From positions 7,880 to 22,668 of the forward strand of contig BCHH01000029.1 of NCBI GenBank assembly GCA_001599595.1: a stretch of DNA of 14,789 nt, written 5' to 3'. The stretch's first letter is position 1. The number at the start of each line of letters is the position of its first letter. Shown one piece after another: positions 1 to 10,201 of this stretch. The notes beneath the pieces were generated by a model. It saw only the letters and a program-made list of their open reading frames with translations, was not told the origin of the DNA and searched no databases. This DNA comes from Beverwykella pulmonaria. Taxonomy: Eukaryota > Ascomycota > Dothideomycetes > Pleosporales > Melanommataceae. Position numbers and translations under genes: made by a program.

Positions 1-141
1 ACTCGGGAGAATTGGAGGATCCTCGATATCCCGCCAAGGGATGGGAGACTCGGGAGAATTGGAGGATCCCCGATATCCCGCCAAGGGATGGGAGACTCGG
101 GAGAATTGGAGGATCCCCGATATCCCGCCAAGGGATGGGAG
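1..141. repeat. 47-bp tandem repeat, three copies
   Basis: Three adjacent 47-bp units lie at 1-47, 48-94 and 95-141. Each begins ACTCGGGAGA and ends GGGATGGGAG. Copies 2 and 3 look identical; copy 1 differs by one C/T change. A fourth copy breaks off after four or five bases at 142. The array starts at base 1, so it may extend upstream. The unit length is not a multiple of three, and an open frame through it (41-226) has repetitive content with no recognisable protein, so it is read as a non-coding minisatellite. Confidence 0.95.
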
Positions 142-324
142 ACTCAGGATTCTATGGGTAAAGAGGAAATATATAAGGAAGGCAGTTTCCTATGTTATGT
201 TTGCTCTTTGTAGTCAACTCAAATAACTTCACTCGTCTCTTACACAGATTGATACAGCAAGTTAGTTAGTCAATTTATTGATTGGATTTACCACCCCGTT
301 GTCTTATATCATCGTCTTCGAACC

Positions 325-654
325 TCACAGAATAATCCTACGACACCTACGCTTACGCACCGCCTTAGTACGGACCGGACCCAGTAAGTGTTCACCTCGT
401 ATAACAGCGGTGTCGTCCCTCTCTAGTTTGTCTATGGTGGCGAGAAGTGCTTTATTAGGCAGTGCAACGTCCCCAAAAGGATTGCTTGACTCAGAGTCAC
501 CGCTACTATCTTCTAGCACGCTAAGGGGACTTGAGGAAAGGTCAATGTTGTTAAAAAATGATGGCGGAGGGCTTGTGAAGGGGCTTGCTGGTGTGGTAGA
601 TGAGGCTTGTTTGGGGCTGCTAGGGAGGTGAGGGAGGGCGGGAGACAGAGACAT
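325..654 (-). CDS. possible small hypothetical protein, 109 aa
   Basis: Not recognised. The frame starts at ATG 654-652 and ends with TGA at 327-325. The N-terminal half is Ser/Pro-rich (MSLSPALPHLPSSP...) and probably disordered. The middle is acidic (VLEDSSGDSESS). The C-terminus is short and strongly basic (KAVRKRRCRRIIL). There is no signal peptide, membrane segment or known motif. In its favour, the residue composition looks more protein-like than that of the overlapping plus-strand frame (278-631). Against it, it lies alone in repeat-rich DNA, has no visible partner gene, and is short enough to occur by chance. It could also be a remnant of a longer gene or of a transposon-borne ORF. 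Confidence 0.3.
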   Translation of the reverse strand: MSLSPALPHLPSSPKQASSTTPASPFTSPPPSFFNNIDLSSSPLSVLEDSSGDSESSNPFGDVALPNKALLATIDKLERDDTAVIRGEHLLGPVRTKAVRKRRCRRIIL

Positions 655-810
655 CGCAAATTGAACAGATAGTATTAAATAATCGCTATTGTTTAGTGCT
701 AATTTTGCGTGGTTAAATGCTGTTTTAGTGTTGGAGATAGAGGGTGTAAGTGTGTGTGTTTCCCCTTCAGTGTAGAATTAGAGTTGCTAACAAGCCACTA
801 CCAAATTACC
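655..810. other. non-coding spacer, nothing recognised
   Basis: Between the doubtful small ORF and the MITE-like element. It contains a GT-rich stretch around 747-760 but no gene, RNA or clear motif. The stretch 142-324 on the other side of the ORF is likewise featureless. Confidence 0.5.
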
Positions 811-1000
811 TCAGACCGTCGTGGAGAATCTGGCTCCGGTCCCATCCCTGCGCTCTTATTGGCCTAGGAGTTTGCAGGAGTTTCTTGGGTTTATTCTAGG
901 CCTGTGATTGGCTGAGGAGTTTGGAGGAGTTCTTAGCGGCGCTAAGAAGGGTGCTGCAGGGGTGGCAGACCGGAAGTCAGGATTCTCCGTGAGGGTCTGA
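811..1000. mobile_element. MITE-like inverted-repeat element, 190 bp
   Basis: The outer ends are inverted copies: TCAGACC at 811-817 pairs with GGTCTGA at 994-1000. The similarity continues inward with small gaps for about 45 bp per arm (about 811-857 and 951-1000), including GGAGAATC against GATTCTCC and matching CCGGT and CCCTGC blocks. The interior has an imperfect direct repeat of about 28 bp (858-886 and 907-934) and a perfect 8-bp-arm hairpin (930-948, 3-nt loop). There is no coding capacity. Size, terminal inverted repeats and lack of ORFs fit a non-autonomous DNA transposon. A clean target-site duplication is not obvious (ATTACC on the left, TTAATG on the right), so the superfamily is not assigned. 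Confidence 0.6.
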
Positions 1001-1044
1001 TTAATGAGATAAACCCACCCCGCACTTGCAAATCCCTAGGCGTA

Positions 1045-2015
1045 CAGGATTGAACGATCAGCCAATGCTTGGAACTGTGAGCGCCGCTAGATGCGCCGTC
1101 CGTCCCACGCCTGTAATGTACCTATTTCCTGTGCTGTCTAAGCACATTGCCGATGTAAGCACAACGCGCCCCTAACTAATGGCCTAGGTCTTCTAGGCTA
1201 AAGAAGATAGTTCCCTGGCGGTTTATACTCTTGCTTTAGATAGAAATTAGAATAACCAGATCCTTAACCAGGTCCTGTCCGCCCGTATCTAAGAAATTAT
1301 AATAGTACAACTAAGATGCCAATGTCACTAGCAGTTACACAGTAGATAATGTACTTCAAAGATGAGTAAGAGTGCTCTACATAGTCTTTGCGATATTCGT
1401 TTATTATGTCAACAACATAATAGAAGCCCTCTAGTACAACAAATACTTATGGAGCTGCTGAAGTGTCGAGCGGGGCTTCATGTCAACAACTGCGCCGTAG
1501 ACCTGCGTCAAGTTGTCAGCACTGCAATTATCATGTGAGTTCACGCTTACTGGAACAACGTTCTTTCCATACAAAGAGAGGAAGGATTGAATCCATGCTT
1601 GCCCATGTCTTTGGATCAAACGATAAGATGCACGGTTGCTTTAACAGGAGGATGAGGCTATCCAAGCAAAGCAGCCGTGCAGGGGACCTGCATCAAGTTG
1701 TCAGCTCACAGGATTGAACGATCAACCAATATTTGGAACTGTTTGCCCTAGCTCACCGCTAGATGCGCCGTCCGTCCAATGATACAGAACCGTCCCTATT
1801 CGCTTGCAATTTAACCATCAGTGTGCAGGCCCGAGCACATTGCCGAGATAAGCACAAGGCATCCATAACCCACTACCTCATATTAGTGACTGCGCCGTGA
1901 ACTTGCGTCAAGTCGTCGGTACCACAATCATCTTGTACGATCACATTCACTAGAACGGCGTTCTTTCTATACAAAGAAAGGAAGGATCGAATCCTTGCTT
2001 GTCAATGTTCTTGGA
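1045..2015 (+). repeat. left arm of degenerate dispersed inverted repeat
   Basis: This stretch matches, in reverse complement, the stretch 10202-10967. It holds two partial units. Unit a (about 1045-1708) begins GGATTGAACGATCAGCCAATG and runs through a block ending GGATTGAATCCATGCTTG (near 1600) and a block AACAGGAGGATGAGGCTATCC (near 1645). Unit b (about 1709-2015) restarts with GGATTGAACGATCAACCAAT at 1715, lacks the middle, and repeats the GTTCTTTC-TATACAAA block near 1965. Conserved landmarks include GCTAGATGCGCCGTCCGTCC and GAGTGCTCTAC. Short ORFs here (e.g. 1431-1619 minus, 1463-1717 plus) are interrupted in other copies. The repeat's origin is not recognised. Many differences between copies are C/T or G/A changes. 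Confidence 0.85.
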
Positions 2016-2683
2016 GCACCGACAGAGACGTTATTTACTTCTAACAAAATTCATGCGCTTTGCTCTTAATGCGTGGTTCGCCAGAAACAAGAACAACAGG
2101 CCTCTTTTTTAGAGGGGGGCGGGCTTAAATCATGGGAGTTGCTATACCTTCTGAATTGAACGGTCGTGCATGACTCGCTCAAATGCATACAGCAGAACCA
2201 ATTTTCAGGTTATCTATTTTATATTCGTCTATTAGAGACAAATCTACGAGGATGCTAAGGCGTGTTGCCTCTTCCGGTTCGCAGATATCCGCTTGTTTGG
2301 TACAGAATAAAGACGGCAACAGCGGTTACCATCTCCGACCATTACCCGGACCTTCTTCAAGAGGTTTGTTACCATTACGGTACGACATTGCCAAGAATAA
2401 TATAAAACCGTGATACAGCCAAGCCACTATGGGCTAATCTAATGATTCATTGCACGATATCCTTCAACCTTCACCTTGGTGCAAGCTGTACAACAGCGCA
2501 ATCCAATTCACGGGCGTAATCAAGTTCCTCAGTACAACTCATACGGCACGAGCTATCACCTATACGTCCTAGGCACCGTCGTGTCTTCGTCGCATAGACT
2601 TGTATCTAACTACTGCCCATATTCGGCCTTTGGTAACGATCTGTCCACTCCCTTACCGTCTGTTCCGATCTTGGGTCGTGATC
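2016..2683 (+). other. upstream region of the ABC transporter gene
   Basis: About 670 bp between the repeat arm and the transporter start. No convincing coding region: the frames at 2183-2413 and 2476-2697 show no known motif. The last 40 bp before the ATG are pyrimidine-rich, as is common in fungal 5' leaders. Promoter and 5' UTR of the transporter must lie here, but transcription-factor sites cannot be assigned with confidence. Confidence 0.5.
2401..2407 (+). promoter_or_regulatory. TATA-like box, possible transporter promoter
   Basis: TATAAAA about 280 bp upstream of the chosen transporter start codon. The motif is consistent with a TATA element, but one 7-bp match in moderately AT-rich DNA is weak evidence and the transcription start is unknown. 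Confidence 0.25.
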
Positions 2684-5600
2684 ATGACCATATTTAGCAA
2701 AGACAAATTGCCACCGCCACCACCAACGACAAGCACGGAAGGCGAGACAGCTGCGCAGCAAGCGCGAGGTCTCGAAGCTGCAACGACAGAGAAAAGCCAC
2801 AAAGCAGCGATTGCTAAAGAGGAAGAACATGGCACTTTGCGGGCAGAGAAACTGCCGCAGGCTGGTCTCGCGAACTACTTCCGAGTCCTCTCCTACGGAA
2901 CCAAACTCGATTACTTAATGATGGCACTCTGCATTCTCACCTCCATCGGTTCTGGCGCTACAATGCCCTTGATGATAATCGTGTTTGGCGGGATAGTCAG
3001 CGACTTCACGAATTACTTCATACCAGGAACCTCCGTCACAAAATCGCAGTTCCAATCGGCACTTAACAAGCAAGCATTGTACATTGTATATTTGTTCATT
3101 GGAAAATTCGTTCTGTCTTATGTTGCAATGGTATGGGAAAAACCTGTCCCTGTGAAAGTAATTGCACTAATGTTTATATAGTTCATAGTACGGATCACAG
3201 GTCTACGTATCTCTGCTGCGTTGCGATTAGCGTATCTGCGTGCTACGTTTTCCCAGCCAGTTAGCGTTATCGACAAAATTTCTCCTGGCAAAGTATCGAC
3301 TCGCATTACTACATCTTCAAACACCATTCAGGTAGCTATCTCGCAGCACTTTGCAACGCTTTGGCAAGCACTCGCATTTACGTTCGGTTTCTATATCGTG
3401 GCATTTATTAAGAGCTGGCTGCTGACGTTTGTCGCTTCCGCGTCTCTCGTTTTCATCTTAATTGCCTACGGCAGCCTTGTCTCACCATTCATACGCATAC
3501 ACAAGATCACAGAAAAGCACCACGAGGATGCATCAGGGATGGCATTCGAGATTTTTTCCTCCATTCGAATCGTCGTCGCTTTTGGCGCTGAGATCAAATT
3601 GGCACGACAGCATAAAGAATTCCTAAATAAGGTATGTATGCAAGGTTTGTAAAGTTCGGCTTTGCAGGCATATACAAAATTATTTCTCATCAGTGATGCT
3701 GACTATGCTTTCGTCGCTAGGCTGCTCAAAATGAGAAGAGGGCAGCTCCTCTAATGGGTTTGATGATGTCGGCTTTCATGATGGCACAATACGGGACCTA
3801 TGGACTTGCTTTCTGGTTTGGCATCCGTCAATATTCCCGAGGGCACATTGATGATATAGGCCAGGTCATTGTGTAAATGTACCAAATGTCAAATTTTCGC
3901 TTCGAATCACTAACCCCTCCCCACAGCGTTCTCTTCTCAGTCATGATGGCAATGATGAACATAGGTCGCCTGACCTCTCCTATTATCGGAATTGCGAAAG
4001 CGGTAAGCGCCTCAGCCGAGCTGTTTGCCATTATCGATGCCCATGTTCCGGATACCTCTGGTCTAAAGGAGCCCGACAGTATTGCTAATGCAGATATCAC
4101 GTTTGAAAATGTCGCATTCTCATACCCTAGCAGGCCGGGCGTTCAAATCCTCGATGGTCTCGATTTAGGGCTTGATGCTGGCAAGGTCACAGCGATTGTT
4201 GGTCCATCTGGGTCCGGAAAGAGCACCATTGTAGGCCTCGTCCAGCGCTGGTACGATCTAATTGGAACGACCGCAAATGTGACAAAACCCGATAAGACAA
4301 AGGAAACAATTCCAGCCGGCATACTTCCCGACAAGGTAGTTGAATTGGAAAAGACAGACAACCAGAAAGCAAAGAAATCAAAAAGATTCAAGAATGCTAC
4401 AGAACCAGCAGAAGACAAAAGGAAGAAGGACGAAGAAACCGAAATTGGACCACACACTTGTACTGGAACTATCAGAATTGGGCAGTTGGACCTACGCGAT
4501 ATGGACTTGAAGTGGTGGCGCTCACAAATTGGTCTTGTACAACAGGAGCCGTTTCTATTCAACGACACGCTCTTCAACAATGTGGCCTTTGGTCTTTCTG
4601 GGACACAATACCAAGGTTTGTCGAAAGACGAGAAGATGGACATGGTGAAAGAAGCCTGTCGCGAGGCGTATGCCGAAGAGTTCATCTCACAGTTACCGGA
4701 AGGCTACGAAACATTTGTCGGCGAGAGCGGCATAAAGCTCTCCGGCGGACAACGTAAGCGAAGAATCATATTCAACTGCTTCTAAGGCATACGCTGACTT
4801 CTCCAGGACAGAGAATCGCGATAGCGAGAAGTATCGTCAAGAATCCTCCAATTCTCATCTTGGATGAGGCCACAAGTGCTATCGATGTTCGTACCGAGCG
4901 CATCGTTCAACAAGCACTTGATCGTGTCTCGAAGAACCGCACCACTATCGTCATTGCGCATCGTTTGTCTACTGTCAAGCGAGCTGACAAAATTGTCGTG
5001 TTGCGCCAAGGTAAAATAGTTGAACAGGGCACTCATGAGAAGCTATTGACAATTGCGGATGGAGTATATCGCGGCCTGGTGACCGCGCAAGAACTGACGA
5101 TGGAAGCGGATGAGGAAATAGCCGATGCCTCAAACCTTCAAGGGATCAAATCTGCTGCGTCGGTTGAATCGGAGGCTCAGCATCATGATAGTGAGACGGA
5201 AGGAGAAGACGCGAAGTACAAGATGAAGGGTCTAATACGCAGTTTTGGTCGCCTCATCTACGAACAACAGCATCACTGGTTTCTCTATTCCATCGCTGTT
5301 CTGGGCGTCCTGGGAGCTGGTGCTGTGTACCCTGTTCAGGCCTACGTCTTCGCCAATGTTATCCAGGTCTTCACCTACACAGGCAGTCAGCTCATCTCCG
5401 AAGGTAACTTCTGGGCTGGAATGTACGGAGTGATTGCTGCAATCGTTGGACTCTCCTATTTTGTCCTCTATCTCGCTGCGCATCTTATCTCCATTTCACT
5501 AACCCGGCATTACCGCCAAGAATACCTCGACAACACGATCCAGAAACGCATCGCTTTCTTCGATTCTCAAGGACACAGTCCAGGATCGCTGACTTCGAGT

Positions 5601-7045
5601 CTGAGCAGTGACACCACGCAGCTTCAGCAACTAATGTCTACTGAGATGTCGATGGCCCTTATTGCTGTCGTGAACCTTGTCGGCTCACTCATCATCGCAT
5701 TCGTGTACGGCTGGAAACTCTCGCTTGTCACTCTCTTCGCTGCACTACCACCGATCCTTACCGCTGGATACTTACGCATGCGCCTGGAAATGCAATTCGA
5801 AAGCATGAACGCCAAAGTCTTTGAGAATAGCAGTCAATTCGCCACAGAAGCCGTCGGCGCCTTCCGGACTGTCCTCAGTCTCATTATGGAAGACAAGATT
5901 GGCGACCAGTATCAGGCACTACTAGCGGGTCATGTTACACAAGCGTCTAGCAGGGCGAAATGGGGCACTCTCGTCTTTGCTGCTAGTGATAGCGCGGAGC
6001 TTGCTTGTATGGCGCTCGCGTTTTGGTATGGTGGCACCTTGCTAGCCTCGCGCGAATACGACCTGGTCGACTTCTTTGTTATTTATATGGCGGTCGTGCA
6101 GGGAGCGGTAGCGGCGGGGATGTGGTTCTCTGTCGCGCCAAATATGGCACAAGTAACAGCTGCAGCGAATAGGATATTGAGTATGCGGCCGCCAAAGACT
6201 TCTTCGCTACCGTCTTACCCGGCATTGCGCAATCCGTCAGGTGGCGCTGGGATCGAGTTCCAGAACGTGTACTTCACGTACGAGTCCCGCGAAGTACCGG
6301 TCCTATGTAATCTCAACATCAAAGTCTCACCAGGCCAATTTGCGGCATTAGTAGGAGCTTCGGGTTGTGGCAAGTCTACGACAATCTCCCTACTTGAGCG
6401 CTTCTACGATGCGAACTCCGGACAGATCCTCTACAACGACCAAGATATTACATCCCTCGATCCATCAGAATACCGCAAGCAGATCTCCCTCGTGAGCCAA
6501 GAATCTACGCTCTACGAAGGCACTATCAAAGAGAACGTTGCGCTTTCGGTAGACACTGCGACTGAAGAGGAGATTTTGGAAGCGTGCAAGGATGCACAAA
6601 TACACAACTTCATCACAGGTTTACCTGAAGGATATAATACCAGGCTAGGGACGAAGGGCATGAGTTTATCTGGCGGACAGAAGCAGCGTCTTAGCCTGGC
6701 AAGAGCGCTATTGAGAAAACCGAAGCTTCTGCTCTTAGATGAAGCCACTTCGTCCCTCGACAGTGAATCGGAAAAGCTCGTCCAGGCGGCTGTTGAGCGC
6801 GCTGCTGGTGAGGGCACAAGAACAATTTTGGCGGTCGCACATCGGCTTGCTACAATCCAGAGAGCAGACATTATCTTCGTCCTTGGGTCGGGTAAGGTGT
6901 TGGAGAAGGGTGATCATCAGACACTACTGAAGAAAGGGGGACTTTACTGGCAGATGGTAAGATTTGCCCCTCAGCCTCGGTATAGATCAAAGGATGATAA
7001 GTTAATTGAGACGCCTAGTGTCAAGCTCAAGCCCTGGATCGCTGA
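2684..7045 (+). CDS. ABCB-type full-size multidrug transporter, six exons
   Basis: ATP-driven membrane exporter, probably exporting the cluster product or other toxic small molecules. Exons: 2684-3130, 3182-3631, 3721-3872, 3927-4753, 4807-6956, 7019-7045, giving 1350 residues, normal for a TMD1-NBD1-TMD2-NBD2 protein. TMD1 begins near residue 78. NBD1 has Walker A GPSGSGKST (442-450), signature LSGGQ (621-625, QRQR completed across intron 4) and Walker B ILILDE (641-646). TMD2 begins near 782. NBD2 has GASGCGKST (1142-1150), LSGGQ (1246-1250) and LLLLDE (1266-1271). H-loops AHRLST and AHRLAT are present, so both sites look intact. All introns are GT-AG, 51-89 bp. Reading through the last GTAAGA gives an unrelated tail to 7097; splicing 6957-7018 gives YWQMCQAQALDR-stop, the usual ending of fungal family members. 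The ATG at 2684 is preferred to an in-frame ATG at 2600. A roughly 60-residue Lys/Glu-rich insert sits in NBD1. Confidence 0.95.
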
Positions 7046-7783
7046 TGCCCCACAATTTTGTCAAACAATTTGTCATATTCGAAAATCGGCGGATTAGCTC
7101 GGCGATAGTTTCACCTGCTTTCTTTTCTCTAGAAAATGTTCTCAACCGACGTTCGTAAATTTACTTGAAAATTTCAATTAATATCCTTAGGGTCTATCAA
7201 TATATGAAATAATACAAGTTTAACATATAATAATTAGTACGTATTATTAAGAACGAAAGAAAAGAAGAAATCATCTTGTTTCTTTCACCTTGATTGCGAC
7301 TGCCGCATAATAAAACCTGCTATCCTACACAGTTGTTCACTGTCCTCGTAGGTCAGCGTTAAAAGGGTGTTACTTTTTCCTTGTTTATAACGTCTGCAGG
7401 TTAATTCTGGTATGTCGTACGCTGCAGCTAAGACACGGTTAGCTTGATGAAGGTTATTCTTAAAAGGTGCAATAGCAAGGCTGAATCTGTCTTCTCTTAA
7501 AGGTTATTCAGATCAGTAGAGAAGAGTCATGATCAGTTAAGTGGGAAGCTTGGGGGTGGTTTTCGCAGGCTGCTCAGGATATTGATATGCACAGGTTACT
7601 GATAGAATACCTAAAGGATGTCTTACCGCGAAAACTGAAAAATGAACCAAAGTAAGACTGTGACTTGACAACAATTGAACTACTTCCGCAATGCTGCTAC
7701 GAATTAAGAACCTCCAAATAGCTTTGAATGAATGAATGCACCCATGGACCGAGATACGGCCCAAACTCCAGCACAAAACACCC
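7046..7783. other. convergent intergenic region, AT-rich, no gene
   Basis: Separates the 3' ends of the transporter (+) and the reductase (-), so it should hold both 3' UTRs and polyadenylation sites. The part around 7140-7260 is strongly AT-rich, and a purine-rich tract with a partly complementary TTTCTTTC (about 7254-7287) could form a stem. No protein-coding frame or RNA gene is recognisable; a 79-codon minus frame (7537-7776) has no known features. Confidence 0.55.
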
Positions 7784-9112
7784 CTAGAGGTGTCCTAGTA
7801 TCTCTTGTGGTTTGTACGCCTCCTCTAAGTAAGTCTCTTCTTCCTCCGTCAGCGACTTGCCCCTCGCCGCTAATGCATCGTCGATCCGGTCGGCACTGCT
7901 GAACCCTATGATGGGGGCCGTTACGCGACGATTCAACCATGCTAGGGCCACATGGCTCATTGGCCAACTGCGCCGCCTTGCAACTTCGTATACCCGTCGT
8001 ATTATTTCGTCTGAGTCGGAGCAGTCGTTGTGGTAGAACGCCCCGGTCTTATTGACGGACGACCGCAGTGTTTGTCCGTTCTGTTCCGGCGCGCGCGCAA
8101 GCTGACCACCAGCCAACGGTGCCCACTAACAACATGTTATCAAACACCTTGGGTCTACATAGCGTATGTGTTTCTTACCGGAATCAGCCCAACACCAGTT
8201 TGGTTGCAAAACCGATTCATTTCGCGCTCCTCTTCGCGATATAGCAAGTTGTAGTGATTTTGCATGGCGACAAATTTTGTGAAGCCGTGCTTTTCCGCAG
8301 TATGTTGCAAGATTGCGAACTGATATGCCCACATAGAGCTGGCGCCTAAATAACGCACTTTGCCGGACTTCACCAAATGGTGGAGCGCCTCCATCGTTTC
8401 TTCAGGCGAGACAGTCAGGTCGTAACGATGTATCTGCAAGACATCTATGTAAGTAGTATTCAGTCTTTCAAGCGAGGCTTCGACTGCGTTGAATATGGCC
8501 CCTCTTGAAAGTCCTGTCTATGGATTAATATCAACTATGTATTGCGGTATAGCACGGGGTACTGCAACCTTGTACATACCCCACTGGTTTGTGTAGTCTT
8601 TGCTCTGATCAGCAAGATCTTCATGCATGGCCACTTTACACGTAGCGTCGAAGTTCTCCTGATCGCATGTTACGCGGTAGCATTTGGTCATTATAATGAG
8701 TTTGCGACGAGGGATATTGTATGTTTGTATTGCCTTTCCCATAAGCTTTTCAGACTGTCCATTCGAGTAGATGTTCGCAGTATCCCACTGCGACGGTGAG
8801 CGTGGGGTCCTTTCTAGCTTTAAGGTCGTAGGACTCACTGTATTGATCCCGTTATCGTATGCGTACTTTAATAATGGAAGCGCCTGCGATTCAAGGTCAA
8901 AAAAAATTGTAAAGATATAATTGACGAACCTTATCTTCATCGAGCACCCATGGCAACCATTGTGAATTGCCAACTTGTAGTCCACCGAAGATAGGGTTGG
9001 ACACCCTCAACCCGCTCCTACCGAGCGAACGAAACTCAGCCTTCGTCGCCTGAATGGACTTGTTCAAGGCTTCTGGAACGCCAATGAAGTTCGCTGCGAA
9101 TGACCGTCTCAT
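7784..9112 (-). CDS. aldo/keto reductase, five exons
   Basis: NADPH-dependent carbonyl reductase of the AKR superfamily, cytosolic by family expectation. Exons on the minus strand: 9112-8930, 8883-8839, 8787-8580, 8513-8179, 8125-7784; introns of 46, 51, 66 and 53 bp; 370 residues. The AKR tetrad is visible: Asp78 and Tyr83 in WDTANIY (formed by removing intron 2), Lys111 in IMTK, His174 in QIHRYD. Other fungal AKR blocks are [44 protein letters not shown] and [17 protein letters not shown]. All but the first intron have ordinary donor sites; intron 1 starts GTTCGT. The start at 9112 leaves about 24 residues before the conserved [13 protein letters not shown]; a longer in-frame start at 9220 is possible but less likely. 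Possible roles: 2-keto to 2-hydroxy acid reduction for a depsipeptide, as reported for DtxS2 and AMT2, product tailoring, or general detoxification. Subfamily membership with those enzymes is not verified. Confidence 0.93.
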
Positions 9113-10201
9113 TTTTATTGGTGAGGAATTTAATTTGGTGATAGGTGTGGAAAATGATCCTGTCTTTCGCATTTGAGTCTTGGGATAGATTCTGTTTAGG
9201 GTCAGACAATGCAATTTCAATCATGTCTGGGAGCTGTAGCAAGCTCCCTATTGCTTGGAAACATTGATTTATCAAGATGTAAACCGACGATTGTGTGAGC
9301 ACACGGAATGGCCGTGCTTGATTTCTACTGGTGCGAGGCCGAAGTAGTGTACATGGTCGGTGCAGTACAGGGGTTTCCGGCTAATTTGAATTGATGAGCT
9401 AAGCTGGTTTCTGTCAATAATTACGTGAATCGCCGGAGCCTTGAGCCCTAGTGGCCGACTGGTTCATTGTTTTAGCGTGACGCGTTCACACAATCACGTA
9501 GGCAATCTGTCGGCAATAAACTGTTGGGTACGGCTAGTAAGACGCAGAGTCTGCACTTGAAGGCGCTCATCGCGTGTGAGATATCGGTGGCAGGGAGTGG
9601 ATGGAGGAGACAAGACGATAGATAATAGATGAGATATGTGTGTATGAAGGAGACGGTGATAATTTCAAGGTGACACGTTGGTGTAGCAGGCGACATAGAT
9701 ACACTGTTTCCTATACAGACTACACAGGAATAGATGTAACTTTGCCAATACGGAGACCTTGCAGTAGGCGGGAAACACCCCTGCACCAACCATGTACGCT
9801 ACTTCGGCCTGCGTCTACTGCTAGGGCGGCTAGGGTCGACCATGCCAAGCGCAAAAAGGGGCGCCTGGTAAATACGCCCTGCAGTTCAAGGAAATGTAGC
9901 ATGGTACTGCAGGGTGGTTGTCTCGCCCAAAGTAAGACTCCATAGCGCTGTTGCTTTCGCAAAACCGCCCTTGACGCCTTCACTGACCACGACTAGTAAG
10001 GATGCACGCTGCAGGTTTCAAGAAGGGTATTGGTTTTAGGTATTGCACCTGCCGAAGTCCGTACGCGTGCCGCACGAGAACTGTCAGCAAGAAGCGTCTT
10101 GCCTGCACACAGGAGATATCTCTCTCCAAAACCCTCTCTCAGTAAACCATCTATCTCATGATTTATCACCTAGTCGCATACTCTATCCAAAACCAACTAT
10201 T
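9113..10201. other. gene-free upstream region of the reductase
   Basis: About 1.1 kb between the reductase start and the right repeat arm. It must hold the reductase promoter and 5' UTR at its left end. Open frames here (9472-9789 minus, 9640-9945 plus, 9720-9983 minus, 10043-10276 plus) overlap one another, have no recognisable motif and look spurious. Besides the 30-bp inverted repeat pair listed separately, there is a perfect 9-bp inverted repeat CCCTGCAGT (9877-9885) / ACTGCAGGG (9906-9914). Confidence 0.5.
9336..9810. repeat. 30-bp inverted repeat pair enclosing 415 bp
   Basis: Bases 9336-9365 (AGGCCGAAGTAG...GGTGCAG) match the reverse complement of 9781-9810 at 28 of 30 positions, the two differences being transitions. 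Weaker similarity continues inward (GGGGTTTCC at about 9370-9378 against GGAAACACCC at 9771-9780). The total span is 475 bp. It may be a second non-autonomous transposon or the remains of an inverted duplication. No clear target-site duplication is seen at the ends and the interior encodes nothing recognisable. Confidence 0.65.

Noticed and set aside
1463..1717. Open frames in the repeat arms (1431-1619 minus, 1463-1717 plus, 10346-10582 minus, 10279-10461 plus)
   Set aside because: They fall in the dispersed repeat. Equivalent frames in the other copies carry stops and no family motif is visible, so they are repeat sequence rather than genes.
4143..4685. 180-codon minus-strand frame opposite the transporter NBD1
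   Set aside because: Antisense to a well-supported coding exon, with no recognisable motif; a shadow frame.
6957..7097. Transporter ending at 7097 with a 47-residue C-terminal extension
   Set aside because: The extension has no family counterpart, while a GT-AG intron at 6957-7018 yields the normal family ending and stop at 7043-7045.
8514..8579. Reductase intron 3 ending at the first AG (giving DRTFKR)
   Set aside because: Using the AG four bases further restores [12 protein letters not shown], the expected conserved AKR sequence, so the later acceptor is chosen.
9472..9945. Overlapping frames 9472-9789 (minus) and 9640-9945 (plus) as genes
   Set aside because: No known motif, mutual overlap, and they partly consist of the 30-bp inverted repeat.
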